Source of the DNA: JALYNX01 sp963780755
GTDB taxonomy: Bacteria > Actinomycetota > Acidimicrobiia > Spongiisociales > ZC4RG35
Reading direction: 5' to 3'
Length of the DNA: 64,000 nt
Assembly (NCBI GenBank): GCA_963780755.1
Contig: CAWACX010000002.1
Coordinates: forward strand, 806,001-870,000
The notes below the pieces were generated by a model. It had not been told where the DNA came from. It did not search any database and saw only the letters and a list, made by a program, of their open reading frames with translations. A program made the position numbers and the translations under genes. Positions 31,170 through 39,447 of the stretch are shown here, piece by piece; position 1 is the first letter of the stretch, and every line of letters starts with the position of its first letter.

Positions 31170-31195
31170 CTACCCGGAGCGCCCGTGGCTGAAAC
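31170..31195 (-). promoter_or_regulatory. Sigma-B/F-type promoter for the 67-residue membrane protein
   Basis: On the minus strand: GTTTCA (31195-31190), 14 bases, GGGTAG (31175-31170). The predicted start near 31163 leaves a 35-base leader, which contains a 5-base-stem hairpin before the ribosome site. Confidence 0.75.
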
Positions 31196-31205
31196 CTTGG
31201 GCCGG

Positions 31206-32288
31206 TCAGCGCACGAGGAGGGGGATCTCGATCTCCTCGGAAGTCAGGCCTCCGTGATAGCAGCGCAGTCTCTTGTCGAAGCCCGGCGGCAGGATCACAG
31301 TTCCCGCTGCTGGGATTATCAGATTCTCCCCGAGGCGCCGCCGGGCAACGTCGGTCAACCCGGGGCCGACCAGGCCGGTGGGGTCGACTCTCGTCCCGCC
31401 GGTGACTTCGCACAGGTCCTCGATGAGCCGATCCGGCCCCCAGGTGAGGACACCCCGCGGGTCGCCTGCGAACCTCAACTCATCGAACACTGGGTCGCGG
31501 ACCAACACCTTGTCCTGCTCCCGGTACTCGACCAGGCCGTGGTCGGAGGTGCCTATCAGTGCGGCACTCGGCGGCAGGCGCCGCACCAGGTCTTCCCACT
31601 GGCGCGCGGCGAGTTGGATTGCGGCTGCGAACTCCGGGGAGCCCAGACCGTGCACATGGCCCGCGAAGTCGACCTGCCAGACATATGTGAAGATCAGGCG
31701 CCGGGGACTGCCCGCGAGTTGGACCGTTGCCTCGACCAGGTCCTGGTCGTCCCATGCGCTCTCGAAGCGAGCTCCGCGATAGAGGAGGCGTGACAATGGG
31801 CTGCCCTCGAAGGGCCCGGGCTGCACCGTGATTGCCTCGACACCCGCCGACCCGAGTCGCTCCCACAGATTGGGGTCGGGGAGCACCGCGGCATAGTCAT
31901 GGGCCACAGCCAGACCGGCTAGATCGACCCACTTGAGGGTGTTGACCACACCCCCGGTCTCTTCGATCCATGCCAGGTGTGAAACCAGGCCGTGAGCTGC
32001 AGGAGGCAGGCCGGTGGCGACTGTGGCCAAGGACACACTCGTCGTGCTCGGGAAGGGGGATTGCAGGGTTCCACTGTTGGCCGCCAGGAGTGGCGCCGCG
32101 TCCGGGTGCGGCAACTGAGCCATTCCCAGGCCGTCGATGAGGAGCAGCACATAAGTCTCAGCATCGGGAATTGCCGCCGCCAGGTCGGGCCGCAACCCGG
32201 GTGAGGGGCCCGTCCCGGTGAGCCGCCTCTCCAGCTCGGCGACCAGGTTGACCAGGCCTCCGCCGGCGTAGTCCGGGCTCTCGATCAC
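31206..32288 (-). CDS. Alkaline phosphatase-superfamily phosphodiesterase
   Basis: This 360-residue protein belongs to the nucleotide pyrophosphatase/phosphodiesterase branch of the alkaline phosphatase superfamily. It has YVLLLIDGLGMAQL (first metal Asp, near 46-59), the nucleophile region FPSTTSVSLATVATGLPPAAHGL (Thr in STTS), DFAGHVHG (second metal site) and GTSDHGLVE (metal Asp-His). No signal peptide is visible. The substrate is unknown. The GTG start was taken because no better start lies before the conserved region. Confidence 0.85.
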   Translation of the reverse strand: MIESPDYAGGGLVNLVAELERRLTGTGPSPGLRPDLAAAIPDAETYVLLLIDGLGMAQLPHPDAAPLLAANSGTLQSPFPSTTSVSLATVATGLPPAAHGLVSHLAWIEETGGVVNTLKWVDLAGLAVAHDYAAVLPDPNLWERLGSAGVEAITVQPGPFEGSPLSRLLYRGARFESAWDDQDLVEATVQLAGSPRRLIFTYVWQVDFAGHVHGLGSPEFAAAIQLAARQWEDLVRRLPPSAALIGTSDHGLVEYREQDKVLVRDPVFDELRFAGDPRGVLTWGPDRLIEDLCEVTGGTRVDPTGLVGPGLTDVARRRLGENLIIPAAGTVILPPGFDKRLRCYHGGLTSEEIEIPLLVR

Positions 32289-32370
32289 CGGGGCAGGCTA
32301 TTGCCTGGACCGGTTTCTGCCGCCAATTCGGTCGGTTTCGCCGTGACTTCGGGCTTCAAGCGGCCCTGCG

Positions 32371-32376
32371 TATACT
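32371..32376 (+). promoter_or_regulatory. Putative -10 box of the nuoA-N operon
   Basis: TATACT lies 34 bases before ATG 32410, with no convincing -35 box at the usual distance. AAAGG sits just before the ATG. The start site is approximate. Confidence 0.35.
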
Positions 32377-32409
32377 CGCCTTCAGGGTCGTATCCCTACA
32401 GAAAAAGGC

Positions 32410-32775
32410 ATGACTCCGTACTTCGAGAGCTATCTGACGGTTGGCGCCTTCGCCGCTCTGGGAGCGATCCTGGTGATGGTGATGCTCGGCGTGGCCTCGG
32501 TCCTTCGCCCCACCAACCCCACCACGGCGAAGGAGCTGACCTATGAGTGTGGGGTGGACCCGGTTGGGTCGGGCTGGAACCAGACCTACATCCGCTATTA
32601 CGTCTACGGATTGCTATTCGTGATCTTCGACGTCGAAGCGGTCTTCATCTTTCCCTGGGCCATAGTCCTCGAGCGTCTCGGTACCTTCGGCCTGGTCGAG
32701 ATGTTCATCTTCATCGACATCCTCATCCTGGGACTGGTGTACGCCATCCGCAAGGGAGTCATGAGGTGGGAGTAG
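32410..32775 (+). CDS. nuoA: NADH-quinone oxidoreductase subunit A
   Basis: This 121-residue three-helix protein is a membrane subunit of complex I near the quinone site. Family motifs are ELTYECGVDPVG (near 42-53, the conserved Cys loop), YYVYGLLFVIFDVEAVFIFPWA and the last helix. Length is normal. The stop lies inside the next gene, which begins with GTG 32766 (10-base overlap). It opens the operon nuoABCDHIJKLMN. Confidence 0.96.
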   Translation: MTPYFESYLTVGAFAALGAILVMVMLGVASVLRPTNPTTAKELTYECGVDPVGSGWNQTYIRYYVYGLLFVIFDVEAVFIFPWAIVLERLGTFGLVEMFIFIDILILGLVYAIRKGVMRWE

Positions 32776-33263
32776 CCCAGAAGTTCGGCATGCCAAAGCC
32801 GGTCACCTGGCTGCTGAACTGGTCGAGGAGCTATTCGCTCTGGTTGTTCCAGTTCGGGCTGGCCTGTTGTGCCATCGAGCTGATGGCCGCCTCCGGCCCC
32901 AGGTACGACTTCATGAGGTTCGGCATCATCCCCCTGCCGGCTTCGCCCCGTCAGGCCGATCTCATGGTGGTAGCGGGCACCGTCACCGACAAGATGGCAC
33001 CTTCGGTCAAGCGTCTCTACGACCAGATGCCCGATCCCAAGTACGTCATCTCGATGGGCTCCTGTGCCAACTGTGGCGGGCCCTACTGGGACTCGTACTC
33101 GGTGACCAAGGGCGTCGATCAAATCATCCCCGTCGATGTGTACGTGCCAGGCTGCCCGCCACGCCCGGAGGCGTTGATGGACGGGATCGTGCTCCTCCAG
33201 AAGAAGATCCGGGGCGAAGAGATCAAAGCGAAGTGGAATCAGCGTGACCTCGAGCCCGTCTGA
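32766..33263 (+). CDS. nuoB: NADH-quinone oxidoreductase subunit B
   Basis: This 165-residue protein carries the N2 [4Fe-4S] cluster next to the quinone. Cluster ligands are visible as the tandem Cys in LACCAIEL, Cys in SMGSCANCGG and Cys in VPGCPPRPE. GTG 32766 has AAGGGAG 7 bases upstream; ATG 32790 would be a shorter alternative. The last bases overlap nuoC by 20. Confidence 0.95.
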   Translation: MGVAQKFGMPKPVTWLLNWSRSYSLWLFQFGLACCAIELMAASGPRYDFMRFGIIPLPASPRQADLMVVAGTVTDKMAPSVKRLYDQMPDPKYVISMGSCANCGGPYWDSYSVTKGVDQIIPVDVYVPGCPPRPEALMDGIVLLQKKIRGEEIKAKWNQRDLEPV

Positions 33264-33849
33264 GACCGAAACCACCCCTCATCCGCTCCAGGAGTACGCC
33301 GACCGAGTCGCCGGCGTGGTGGGCGGGACTGCCGAGATCACGTTCGACACCATCAAGGTGAAGGTCCCCTCCGAGCAATGGTCCAGTGCCCACGAGCGTG
33401 CGAGGGATGACCTGGGCCTCATTTTCTTCTCGTGGTTGTCCGCAGTGGACTGGGCCGACGAGGTCGCAGTCGGCGACCCTCCCGGTGGCGACGTCACCGA
33501 CCATTTCGAGCTTCTCTCGACCCTGTGTGACGTCAGCGAGGGGCGTCGGGTCACCTTCAGCGCCGAGCTCTCGAAGGAGTCGCCTTCTGTGGCCAGCTTG
33601 GTGCCGGTGTTCGCCGGCGCCAACTGGCACGAGAGGGAGGCGGCCGAGATGTTCGGCATCGACTTCGACGGGCACCCCGACCTCTCCCATCTCTATCTCC
33701 CCGATTCCTTCATCGGCAACCCCCTCCGCAAGAGCTACCCCCTCCTGAGCCGGGAGGTGAAACCGTGGCCGGGGACGGTCGACGTCGAGGGCATGCCAGG
33801 CAGCGGGCCCGAGCCGTCCGAGCCGTCGGAAGAAAACCCGGAGGCCTGA
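33244..33849 (+). CDS. nuoC: NADH-quinone oxidoreductase subunit C
   Basis: This 201-residue peripheral subunit has the NuoC core near residues 45-165: LIFFSWLSAVDW, VSEGRRVTFSAELSKESPSVASLVPVFAGANWHEREAAEMFGIDFDGHPDLSHLYLPDSF. A Pro/Glu-rich tail follows. The GTG start overlaps nuoB by 20 bases. NuoC is separate here and not fused to NuoD. Confidence 0.93.
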   Translation: MTSSPSETETTPHPLQEYADRVAGVVGGTAEITFDTIKVKVPSEQWSSAHERARDDLGLIFFSWLSAVDWADEVAVGDPPGGDVTDHFELLSTLCDVSEGRRVTFSAELSKESPSVASLVPVFAGANWHEREAAEMFGIDFDGHPDLSHLYLPDSFIGNPLRKSYPLLSREVKPWPGTVDVEGMPGSGPEPSEPSEENPEA

Positions 33850-33850
33850 G

Positions 33851-35041
33851 GTGATAGTCGAGCAGGACCTCGTTCGACACCTCTCCGAGGCCGCGGTGTC
33901 CGTGGAGTTGGAGACCCCGGACATGACGCTCAACATCGGTCCCCAACACCCCTCTACTCACGGTGTGCTCCGGCTGGTGGCCAGGGTGGACGGGGAACGC
34001 GCCTTCGACGTCCACCCGGTGATCGGCTACATGCATCGCGGTTACGAGAAGCTGTCCGAGGTGCGGACCTATCCCCAGATCACCACCTTGGTCAATCGCA
34101 TCGATTGGGTCTCCGGCTACGCCAACGAAATCCCATTCGTCATCGCCGCCGAGAAGCTCATGGGGCTCGAAGTGCCGGAGCGGGCGCAGTACATCAGGTT
34201 GATCCTCACCGAGATGGCTCGGATCTCATCCCATCTCATCTTCATGGCGTCCTACCCGTTGGAGCTCGGGGCGGCCACCCCTCTCTTCTTCGCTTTAAGA
34301 GAGCGAGAGCGAATCCTGGACCTGCTCGAAGGTGTCACCGGGGGCCGCTTTCACCCCAACTTCAACCGCATCGGGGGGGTCAAACCGGCTTACGGATCCG
34401 GCTCGCAGACCAGGAAGCTGCTCCAGGACCTGCCTGCCGGGTTTCTCAACGAGACCAGGGAGGCCGTTACCGAGGTGCTCGTCGTCGTCGATGAGATCGA
34501 AGACCTGGTCGCCGGGAACGAGATCATCCTGGCCAGGACCAAGGGCGTCGGAATCCTCCCCCCGGAGATCGCCGTGGCTTATGGGGTGTCCGGCCCGAAT
34601 CTGCGGGCGTCGGGCGTTTCCTTCGACCTGCGCCGCGCCGAGAGCTATCTCCCCTACGACCGGTTCGACTTCGAGATACCGGTCGGAGAGAACGGCGACT
34701 GCTGGGACCGGTGGTGGGTCCGGCTCGCGGAGATCCGACAGTCGGCGCGCATCATCCAACAGGCCGTAGACGGGATTCCGTCCGGCCCTCTCCAGGCCAA
34801 GGTCCCCAAAATAATCAAGGTCCCCAAGGGGGAGACCTACGTGCGGGCCGAGAACCCCAAGGGGGAGATGGGCTACTACCTGGTCTCGGAAGGTGGTCAG
34901 GGCCCGTATCGGCTCAAGATCCGCTCTGCCAGCTTCTCCAATCTCTCGATCCTCCCCTGGATCCTGGAGGGAGTCTTGGTGCCCGACATCATCGCCATCA
35001 TGGGGAGCCTCGACTTCGTACTCGGAGACGTGGATAGGTAA
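33851..35041 (+). CDS. nuoD: NADH-quinone oxidoreductase subunit D
   Basis: This 396-residue protein is the 49 kDa-type peripheral subunit that lines the quinone site. It shows the family opening MTLNIGPQHPSTHGVLRLVARVDGE (25-49), the quinone-site His in GPQHPSTHG, the HRGYEKL turn and NRIDWVSGYANEIPFVIAAEKLMGLEVPERAQYIR. Length is normal. It follows nuoC with a 1-base gap and overlaps nuoH by one base. Confidence 0.96.
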   Translation: MIVEQDLVRHLSEAAVSVELETPDMTLNIGPQHPSTHGVLRLVARVDGERAFDVHPVIGYMHRGYEKLSEVRTYPQITTLVNRIDWVSGYANEIPFVIAAEKLMGLEVPERAQYIRLILTEMARISSHLIFMASYPLELGAATPLFFALRERERILDLLEGVTGGRFHPNFNRIGGVKPAYGSGSQTRKLLQDLPAGFLNETREAVTEVLVVVDEIEDLVAGNEIILARTKGVGILPPEIAVAYGVSGPNLRASGVSFDLRRAESYLPYDRFDFEIPVGENGDCWDRWWVRLAEIRQSARIIQQAVDGIPSGPLQAKVPKIIKVPKGETYVRAENPKGEMGYYLVSEGGQGPYRLKIRSASFSNLSILPWILEGVLVPDIIAIMGSLDFVLGDVDR

Positions 35042-36045
35042 TGGAGTTCGTGAGCGACCTCTTCTCCAATTTCTGGGTCTCGCTGGCCGGGAAGTTGCTG
35101 CTCGTAGCGCTGATGATCCCGCTGGTGGGGATGGTGATCGGGTTCGCCGAGATGAAGCTCTCCGCCAAGATGCAGTCCCGGGTCGGCCCCTACTTCGCCG
35201 GAGGGCGCTGGGGGTGGGCCCAACTCATCGCCGACGGGGTCAAGTTCTTCCAGAAGGAGGACCTGATACCCGAGCAGGCGGACCGTCCGGTGTTCAAGGT
35301 GGCCCCGGTCCTGGTCCTGGTCGGCACCGTCGCCCTGCTGGTGGTGATTCCCTTCGGCCCTGGGCTGATCTTCCGTGACCTGTCGGTTGGAGTCTTCTAT
35401 GCCCTGGCGATCTCCTCGTTGAGCACGATCGGCATCCTCATGGCGGGCTGGTCATCGGCGAACAAGTACTCGCTGATGGGTGGGCTTCGGGCCGCCGGCC
35501 AGCTGATCGCCTATGAGTTGCCCTTGGTCCTGGCGGTCATCGGCTCGGTGATGCTGGCGGGCACCATGAGCATGACCGGCATCGTCGAGGCTCAGATCGA
35601 AGCCGGCTACCCCTTCGTCGTCCTCCAGTTCATCGGCTTCGGCGTGTTCATGATCGCTGCCCTTGCCGAGCTCACCCGGATCCCCTTCGACATGCCGATC
35701 GCCGAGTCGGAGTTGGTCATGGGCTATCTGACCGAGTACTCGGGGTTCCGTTTTCTCTTCTTCTTCCTGGCCGAGTTCGCAAACATGTTCGCCCTCTCGG
35801 CGATCGCCGTCACCCTATTCCTGGGCGGGTACTGGCTCCCCGGCGTCCCTGAAGACGTTCTCGCCTATGCCGGCCCCGTGATCCTGGTCGGGAAGAGCTT
35901 CATCCTCGTGTTCGTGATGATCTGGTTCCGATGGACCTTCCCCCGCTTCCGCGAGGACCAGCTGCAAGGTCTCGCCTGGAAATGGCTGGTGCCGATCGCG
36001 CTGGCCAACATCCTGCTCACCGGCGCATTCATGGTGTTCACGTGA
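35041..36045 (+). CDS. nuoH: NADH-quinone oxidoreductase subunit H
   Basis: This 334-residue eight-helix protein is the membrane subunit that links the quinone cavity to the pumps. Motifs are ERKLSAKMQSRVGP-like (here EMKLSAKMQSRVGPYFAGGRWGWAQLIADGVKFFQKED), the E-rich loop FIAALAELTRIPFDMPIAESELVMGYLTEYSGFRF and the last helix. It follows nuoD directly; no nuoE, nuoF or nuoG stands between D and H. Its stop overlaps the nuoI GTG by 4 bases. Confidence 0.96.
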   Translation: MEFVSDLFSNFWVSLAGKLLLVALMIPLVGMVIGFAEMKLSAKMQSRVGPYFAGGRWGWAQLIADGVKFFQKEDLIPEQADRPVFKVAPVLVLVGTVALLVVIPFGPGLIFRDLSVGVFYALAISSLSTIGILMAGWSSANKYSLMGGLRAAGQLIAYELPLVLAVIGSVMLAGTMSMTGIVEAQIEAGYPFVVLQFIGFGVFMIAALAELTRIPFDMPIAESELVMGYLTEYSGFRFLFFFLAEFANMFALSAIAVTLFLGGYWLPGVPEDVLAYAGPVILVGKSFILVFVMIWFRWTFPRFREDQLQGLAWKWLVPIALANILLTGAFMVFT

Positions 36046-36536
36046 CAGATTTCGCACGTCGCATCCCCGGGATCGGAATGCTCAAGGGGCTCTGGGTGAC
36101 GATCTACACCATGTTCCGGACCATCTTCCGCCCGGGGAAATACCTGGCGACGGTGAACTACCCGGTGGTCAAAGAGACCCTGGTGCCCCGGGCCCGGGGT
36201 GTGATCGCCCTCGACCAGGAAGCCTGCACTGTCTGCATGCTCTGCGCCCGATCGTGCCCCGACTGGTGCATCTACATCGAGGGCCACAAAGAGGAACAGG
36301 CGCCGGCCACGCCCGGGGGCAGGATCAAGGTCCGCGCCACCCTCGACCGCTTCGACATCGACTACGCCCTTTGCATGTACTGCGGGATCTGCGTCGAGGT
36401 CTGCCCCTTCGACGCCCTGTTCTGGTCACCGGAGTACGAGTACTCGGAGACCCAGATGGGCGAGATGATGCACGACATGGACCGTCTCCAGGACTGGCTG
36501 ACCACGGTCCCCGATGCCCCGGAGCTCGAAAAGTGA
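36042..36536 (+). CDS. nuoI: NADH-quinone oxidoreductase subunit I
   Basis: This 164-residue protein holds two [4Fe-4S] clusters (N6a, N6b) in CTVCMLCARSCPDWC and CMYCGICVEVCPFDA. The GTG at 36042 overlaps nuoH by GTGA; the longer upstream frame is a nuoH shadow. In an enzyme without NuoEFG this subunit is the natural entry point for electrons from a soluble carrier such as ferredoxin (inference). Confidence 0.95.
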   Translation: MTDFARRIPGIGMLKGLWVTIYTMFRTIFRPGKYLATVNYPVVKETLVPRARGVIALDQEACTVCMLCARSCPDWCIYIEGHKEEQAPATPGGRIKVRATLDRFDIDYALCMYCGICVEVCPFDALFWSPEYEYSETQMGEMMHDMDRLQDWLTTVPDAPELEK

Positions 36537-36543
36537 GGAGGGG

Positions 36544-37095
36544 ATGACTCTCACGGATTGGGTCTCTGAGCCGGTCAACTGGGTGTTCGCCGTCGTCGGG
36601 CTCGCCGTCCTCTACTCCGCCTGGCGGGTGGTTACTGCCAAGAACGTGGTTCATGCCGCTCTGTTCCTGGTCGGGGCTCTCGCCGGGACGGCGGCTGTCT
36701 TCCTCATCCTGTCCGCCGAGTTCGTGGCTTGGGTGCTGGTGCTCGTCTACATCGGGGCGGTGATCGTCCTCTTCCTGTTCGGGATCATGATCACCCGTGC
36801 CCCGACCGGCGAGGATCAGGGGCTCGACAGTGACCAGAAGATCTGGCCCGCCCTGCTCTCCATCACCACCTTCGTGCTCCTCTCCTGGGCGTCGATCGAG
36901 GCTTTCGGGACCCAGACCATCACCAACCCGGGTCAGGAGACCCCGACCGAGGTGATCGGCGAGGCGCTCCTCGGCCGATTCGTCATCCCCTTCGAGGTGG
37001 TCTCGTTCATCCTCCTCGCGGCGCTGATCGGGGGCATCACCATCGCCCGGCGCGACTTGACCCCCGTCGAGGAAGAAGAGAGGAGCTCGGTCTGA
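36544..37095 (+). CDS. nuoJ: NADH-quinone oxidoreductase subunit J
   Basis: This 183-residue membrane subunit has five helices, including AALFLVGALAGTAAVFLILSAEFVAWVLVLVYIGAVIVLFLFGIMITR with the family pi-bulge region. ATG 36544 follows a GGAGGGG ribosome site; the frame extension to 36514 overlaps nuoI. The stop overlaps the nuoK ATG by one base. Confidence 0.94.
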   Translation: MTLTDWVSEPVNWVFAVVGLAVLYSAWRVVTAKNVVHAALFLVGALAGTAAVFLILSAEFVAWVLVLVYIGAVIVLFLFGIMITRAPTGEDQGLDSDQKIWPALLSITTFVLLSWASIEAFGTQTITNPGQETPTEVIGEALLGRFVIPFEVVSFILLAALIGGITIARRDLTPVEEEERSSV

Positions 37096-37400
37096 TGCTC
37101 CTGAATCAGTTCCTCATCCTCGCCGCTGCTCTCTTCGCCCTCGGCATCTACGGCCTTCTCGTCAGGCGCAATCTGGTGCTGATCCTGCTCTCGGTGGAGT
37201 TGATGCTGACTGCGGTCAACATCAACCTGATCGCCTTCGAGTCCGTGTTGCGCTCCACACAGGCGGTGGGTCAGGTCTTCTCGGTGTTCGTCATCACCGT
37301 TGCCGCCGCCGAGGTCGGGATCGGGCTGGCGATAGTCCTCATGGTGTTCCGCAACCGGAAGTCCGCCAACGTCGACGAGCTCAACCTGATGAGGTGGTGA
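37095..37400 (+). CDS. nuoK: NADH-quinone oxidoreductase subunit K
   Basis: This 101-residue three-helix subunit matches NuoK in length and motifs: FALGIYGLLVRRNLVLILLSVELMLTAVNINLIAF with the conserved Glu of the antiporter-like chain, and AAAEVGIGLAIVLMVFRNR. It overlaps nuoJ by one base. Confidence 0.96.
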   Translation: MLLNQFLILAAALFALGIYGLLVRRNLVLILLSVELMLTAVNINLIAFESVLRSTQAVGQVFSVFVITVAAAEVGIGLAIVLMVFRNRKSANVDELNLMRW

Positions 37401-37404
37401 AGGA

Positions 37405-39432
37405 ATGATCTACCTTGCCACGGAGGAGGCGGAGCACGCCGTCGAGGCCGGGATCACCGGCGGGTTCTGGCCGGACACCGCCGGGATCATGCTCGTCCTC
37501 CCATTCATCGCCTTTCTCCTCATCCTCGCCTTCGGCAAGCGGCTCAAGAACAACGGGGCGGAGATCGCGATCGGAGCCCTCGCCATCAGCAGCGTCTGGG
37601 CCACCGTCCTCTTCGTCATGAACATGACAGAGGGCGTTCTCGCACAGACGACCTTCGAGATCGGGCGGATCGGGAGCGACCTGGTCTTCGAGTTGGGCTG
37701 GGTGGTCGACGGGCTCTCGATCATGATGTATTTCCTGGTCAGCGTGGTGGGGCTGATCGTCTTCATCTACGCGGCCGGCTACATGAAGGGTGACGTCCGG
37801 GTCGACTGGTTCTTCGCCGCCTTCTCGTTGTTCGCCGGATCGATGCTGATCCTGGTGGGGGCGCCCAACCTGATCCAGCTGATCATTGGTTGGGAGGGGG
37901 TTGGCCTCGCCTCCTACCTGCTCATCGGGTTCTACTGGGAAGACATGGCGAACGTGAACGCCGGCAACAAGGCGTTCATGACCAACAAGGTTGCCGATGT
38001 TGGCCTCCTCCTCGGCGCCGTGATCCTCGGTGTGACCGTGGGCAGCTTCGATTTTCTCGAGATCAATGAGTTGGCGGCCGAGCACTCGGAGGCTCTCGGC
38101 GCCGTCGCAATCGTTTCTGCGGCATTGCTCTTTTTCGGGGCCATGGGCAAGAGCGCCCAGTTCCCGCTCCACATATGGCTGCCCGACGCCATGGCCGGCC
38201 CGACCCCGGTGTCCGCCCTGATGCACGCGGCGACGATGGTCACGGCCGGCGTCTACCTGATGGGGAGGATGTTCCCGCTGTTCGAGTACCTGGCCGCCGA
38301 TCTGAGGCCGTGGATGGTCGCTATCGGGACCATCACCCTGTTCGCCCTTGGATTCCTCGCACTGGTGACCGACGACATCAAGCGGGTTCTCGCCTACTCC
38401 ACCGTTTCCCAGCTGGGGTACATGATGACGGCGATCGCGGCCGGGGGGTATACCGCCGGGCTCTTCCACCTGTTCACACATGCCTTCTTCAAGGCCCTGC
38501 TCTTCCTCGGCGCCGGCTCGGTGATCCATGCCGTCCACTCCAACAACATGAGTGACATGGGTGGGCTCCGCAAGTCCATGCCGAGGACCTATTGGACCTT
38601 CCTCATCGGGTCGCTCTCCCTGGCCGGGATCATCCCCCTCGCCGGGTTCTGGTCCAAGGACGAGATTCTGGTGACCCTGGGATTCGAGGGATACACCGTC
38701 GTCATGTGGATTGCCATCGCCGGGGCCTTCGTCACCGCCTTCTACATGACACGGGCAGTCGCGCTCACCTTCTTCGGCGAGTACAAGGGCCATGGCCACC
38801 CCCACGAGTCCCCCAGGATCATGACCGGTGCCCTGATCGCCCTCGCCATTCCCTCCGCCCTTTTTGGGCTGTTCAACATCCCGGGTGTGGAGTGGCCGGT
38901 CATCGGGAACTTCGGCGAGTGGCTGGCGGTGCGGGCTGTGCCGATGGGCGACCACCATGCCGAAGCGTTCGACTTTGCCCTGATCGGGAGCGGGTTGTTC
39001 GCAGCAGCAGCCGGCATCTTCTTCGGCTGGCGGGTCTGGGGCCGGGACCGGGACACGCAGGCCGAGAGGGACCGATTCGAGATCCCTGTTCTCTATCCGC
39101 TCTTGCACCGCAAGTACTACGTCGACGACGTGGCCGACGGGGTGGTCGCCGTGACTATGGGTCCGCTTGCCCGATGGGTCAACTGGGTCAATGACCATGT
39201 GATCGATGCCGTCGTGAACGGCGCCGCTCTGGTCACCAAGGCGCTGGGCTCATTCGTCTACGGCGTCGTCGACCAACGCGGCGTCGACGGTGTGGTCCAC
39301 GGATTGTCGGCCGGCGTCGATGGCGCCGGGTCGGCGGTCCGGCGGTGGCAGACCGGCAGGGTGCAGCAGTACGCAGCCTCCTTCGTGGGAGGGGCCCTGG
39401 TGCTGATCGTCCTTTTCGTGTTCGTGATATAG
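37405..39432 (+). CDS. nuoL: NADH-quinone oxidoreductase subunit L
   Basis: This 675-residue protein is the largest proton-pumping antiporter-like subunit, with about 16 helices and the long lateral helix. It shows GWEGVGLASYLLIGFYWED, MGKSAQFPLHIWLPDAMAGPTPVSALMHAATMVTAGVYL and VLAYSTVSQLGYMMTAI. A conserved Lys in GKSAQFPLH and His in HIW... are at the usual sites. A ribosome site AAGGA precedes ATG 37405. A long antisense frame exists but is a shadow. Confidence 0.96.
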   Translation: MIYLATEEAEHAVEAGITGGFWPDTAGIMLVLPFIAFLLILAFGKRLKNNGAEIAIGALAISSVWATVLFVMNMTEGVLAQTTFEIGRIGSDLVFELGWVVDGLSIMMYFLVSVVGLIVFIYAAGYMKGDVRVDWFFAAFSLFAGSMLILVGAPNLIQLIIGWEGVGLASYLLIGFYWEDMANVNAGNKAFMTNKVADVGLLLGAVILGVTVGSFDFLEINELAAEHSEALGAVAIVSAALLFFGAMGKSAQFPLHIWLPDAMAGPTPVSALMHAATMVTAGVYLMGRMFPLFEYLAADLRPWMVAIGTITLFALGFLALVTDDIKRVLAYSTVSQLGYMMTAIAAGGYTAGLFHLFTHAFFKALLFLGAGSVIHAVHSNNMSDMGGLRKSMPRTYWTFLIGSLSLAGIIPLAGFWSKDEILVTLGFEGYTVVMWIAIAGAFVTAFYMTRAVALTFFGEYKGHGHPHESPRIMTGALIALAIPSALFGLFNIPGVEWPVIGNFGEWLAVRAVPMGDHHAEAFDFALIGSGLFAAAAGIFFGWRVWGRDRDTQAERDRFEIPVLYPLLHRKYYVDDVADGVVAVTMGPLARWVNWVNDHVIDAVVNGAALVTKALGSFVYGVVDQRGVDGVVHGLSAGVDGAGSAVRRWQTGRVQQYAASFVGGALVLIVLFVFVI

Positions 39433-39447
39433 GAGAGGCTGAGCGAA

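Noticed and set aside
37381..39198. Long antisense open frame (605 codons) opposite nuoL
   Set aside because: It lies entirely opposite a clear nuoL gene, has unnatural composition (Asp, Glu, Gly, His, Arg rich) and no family motif; it is a GC-rich shadow.
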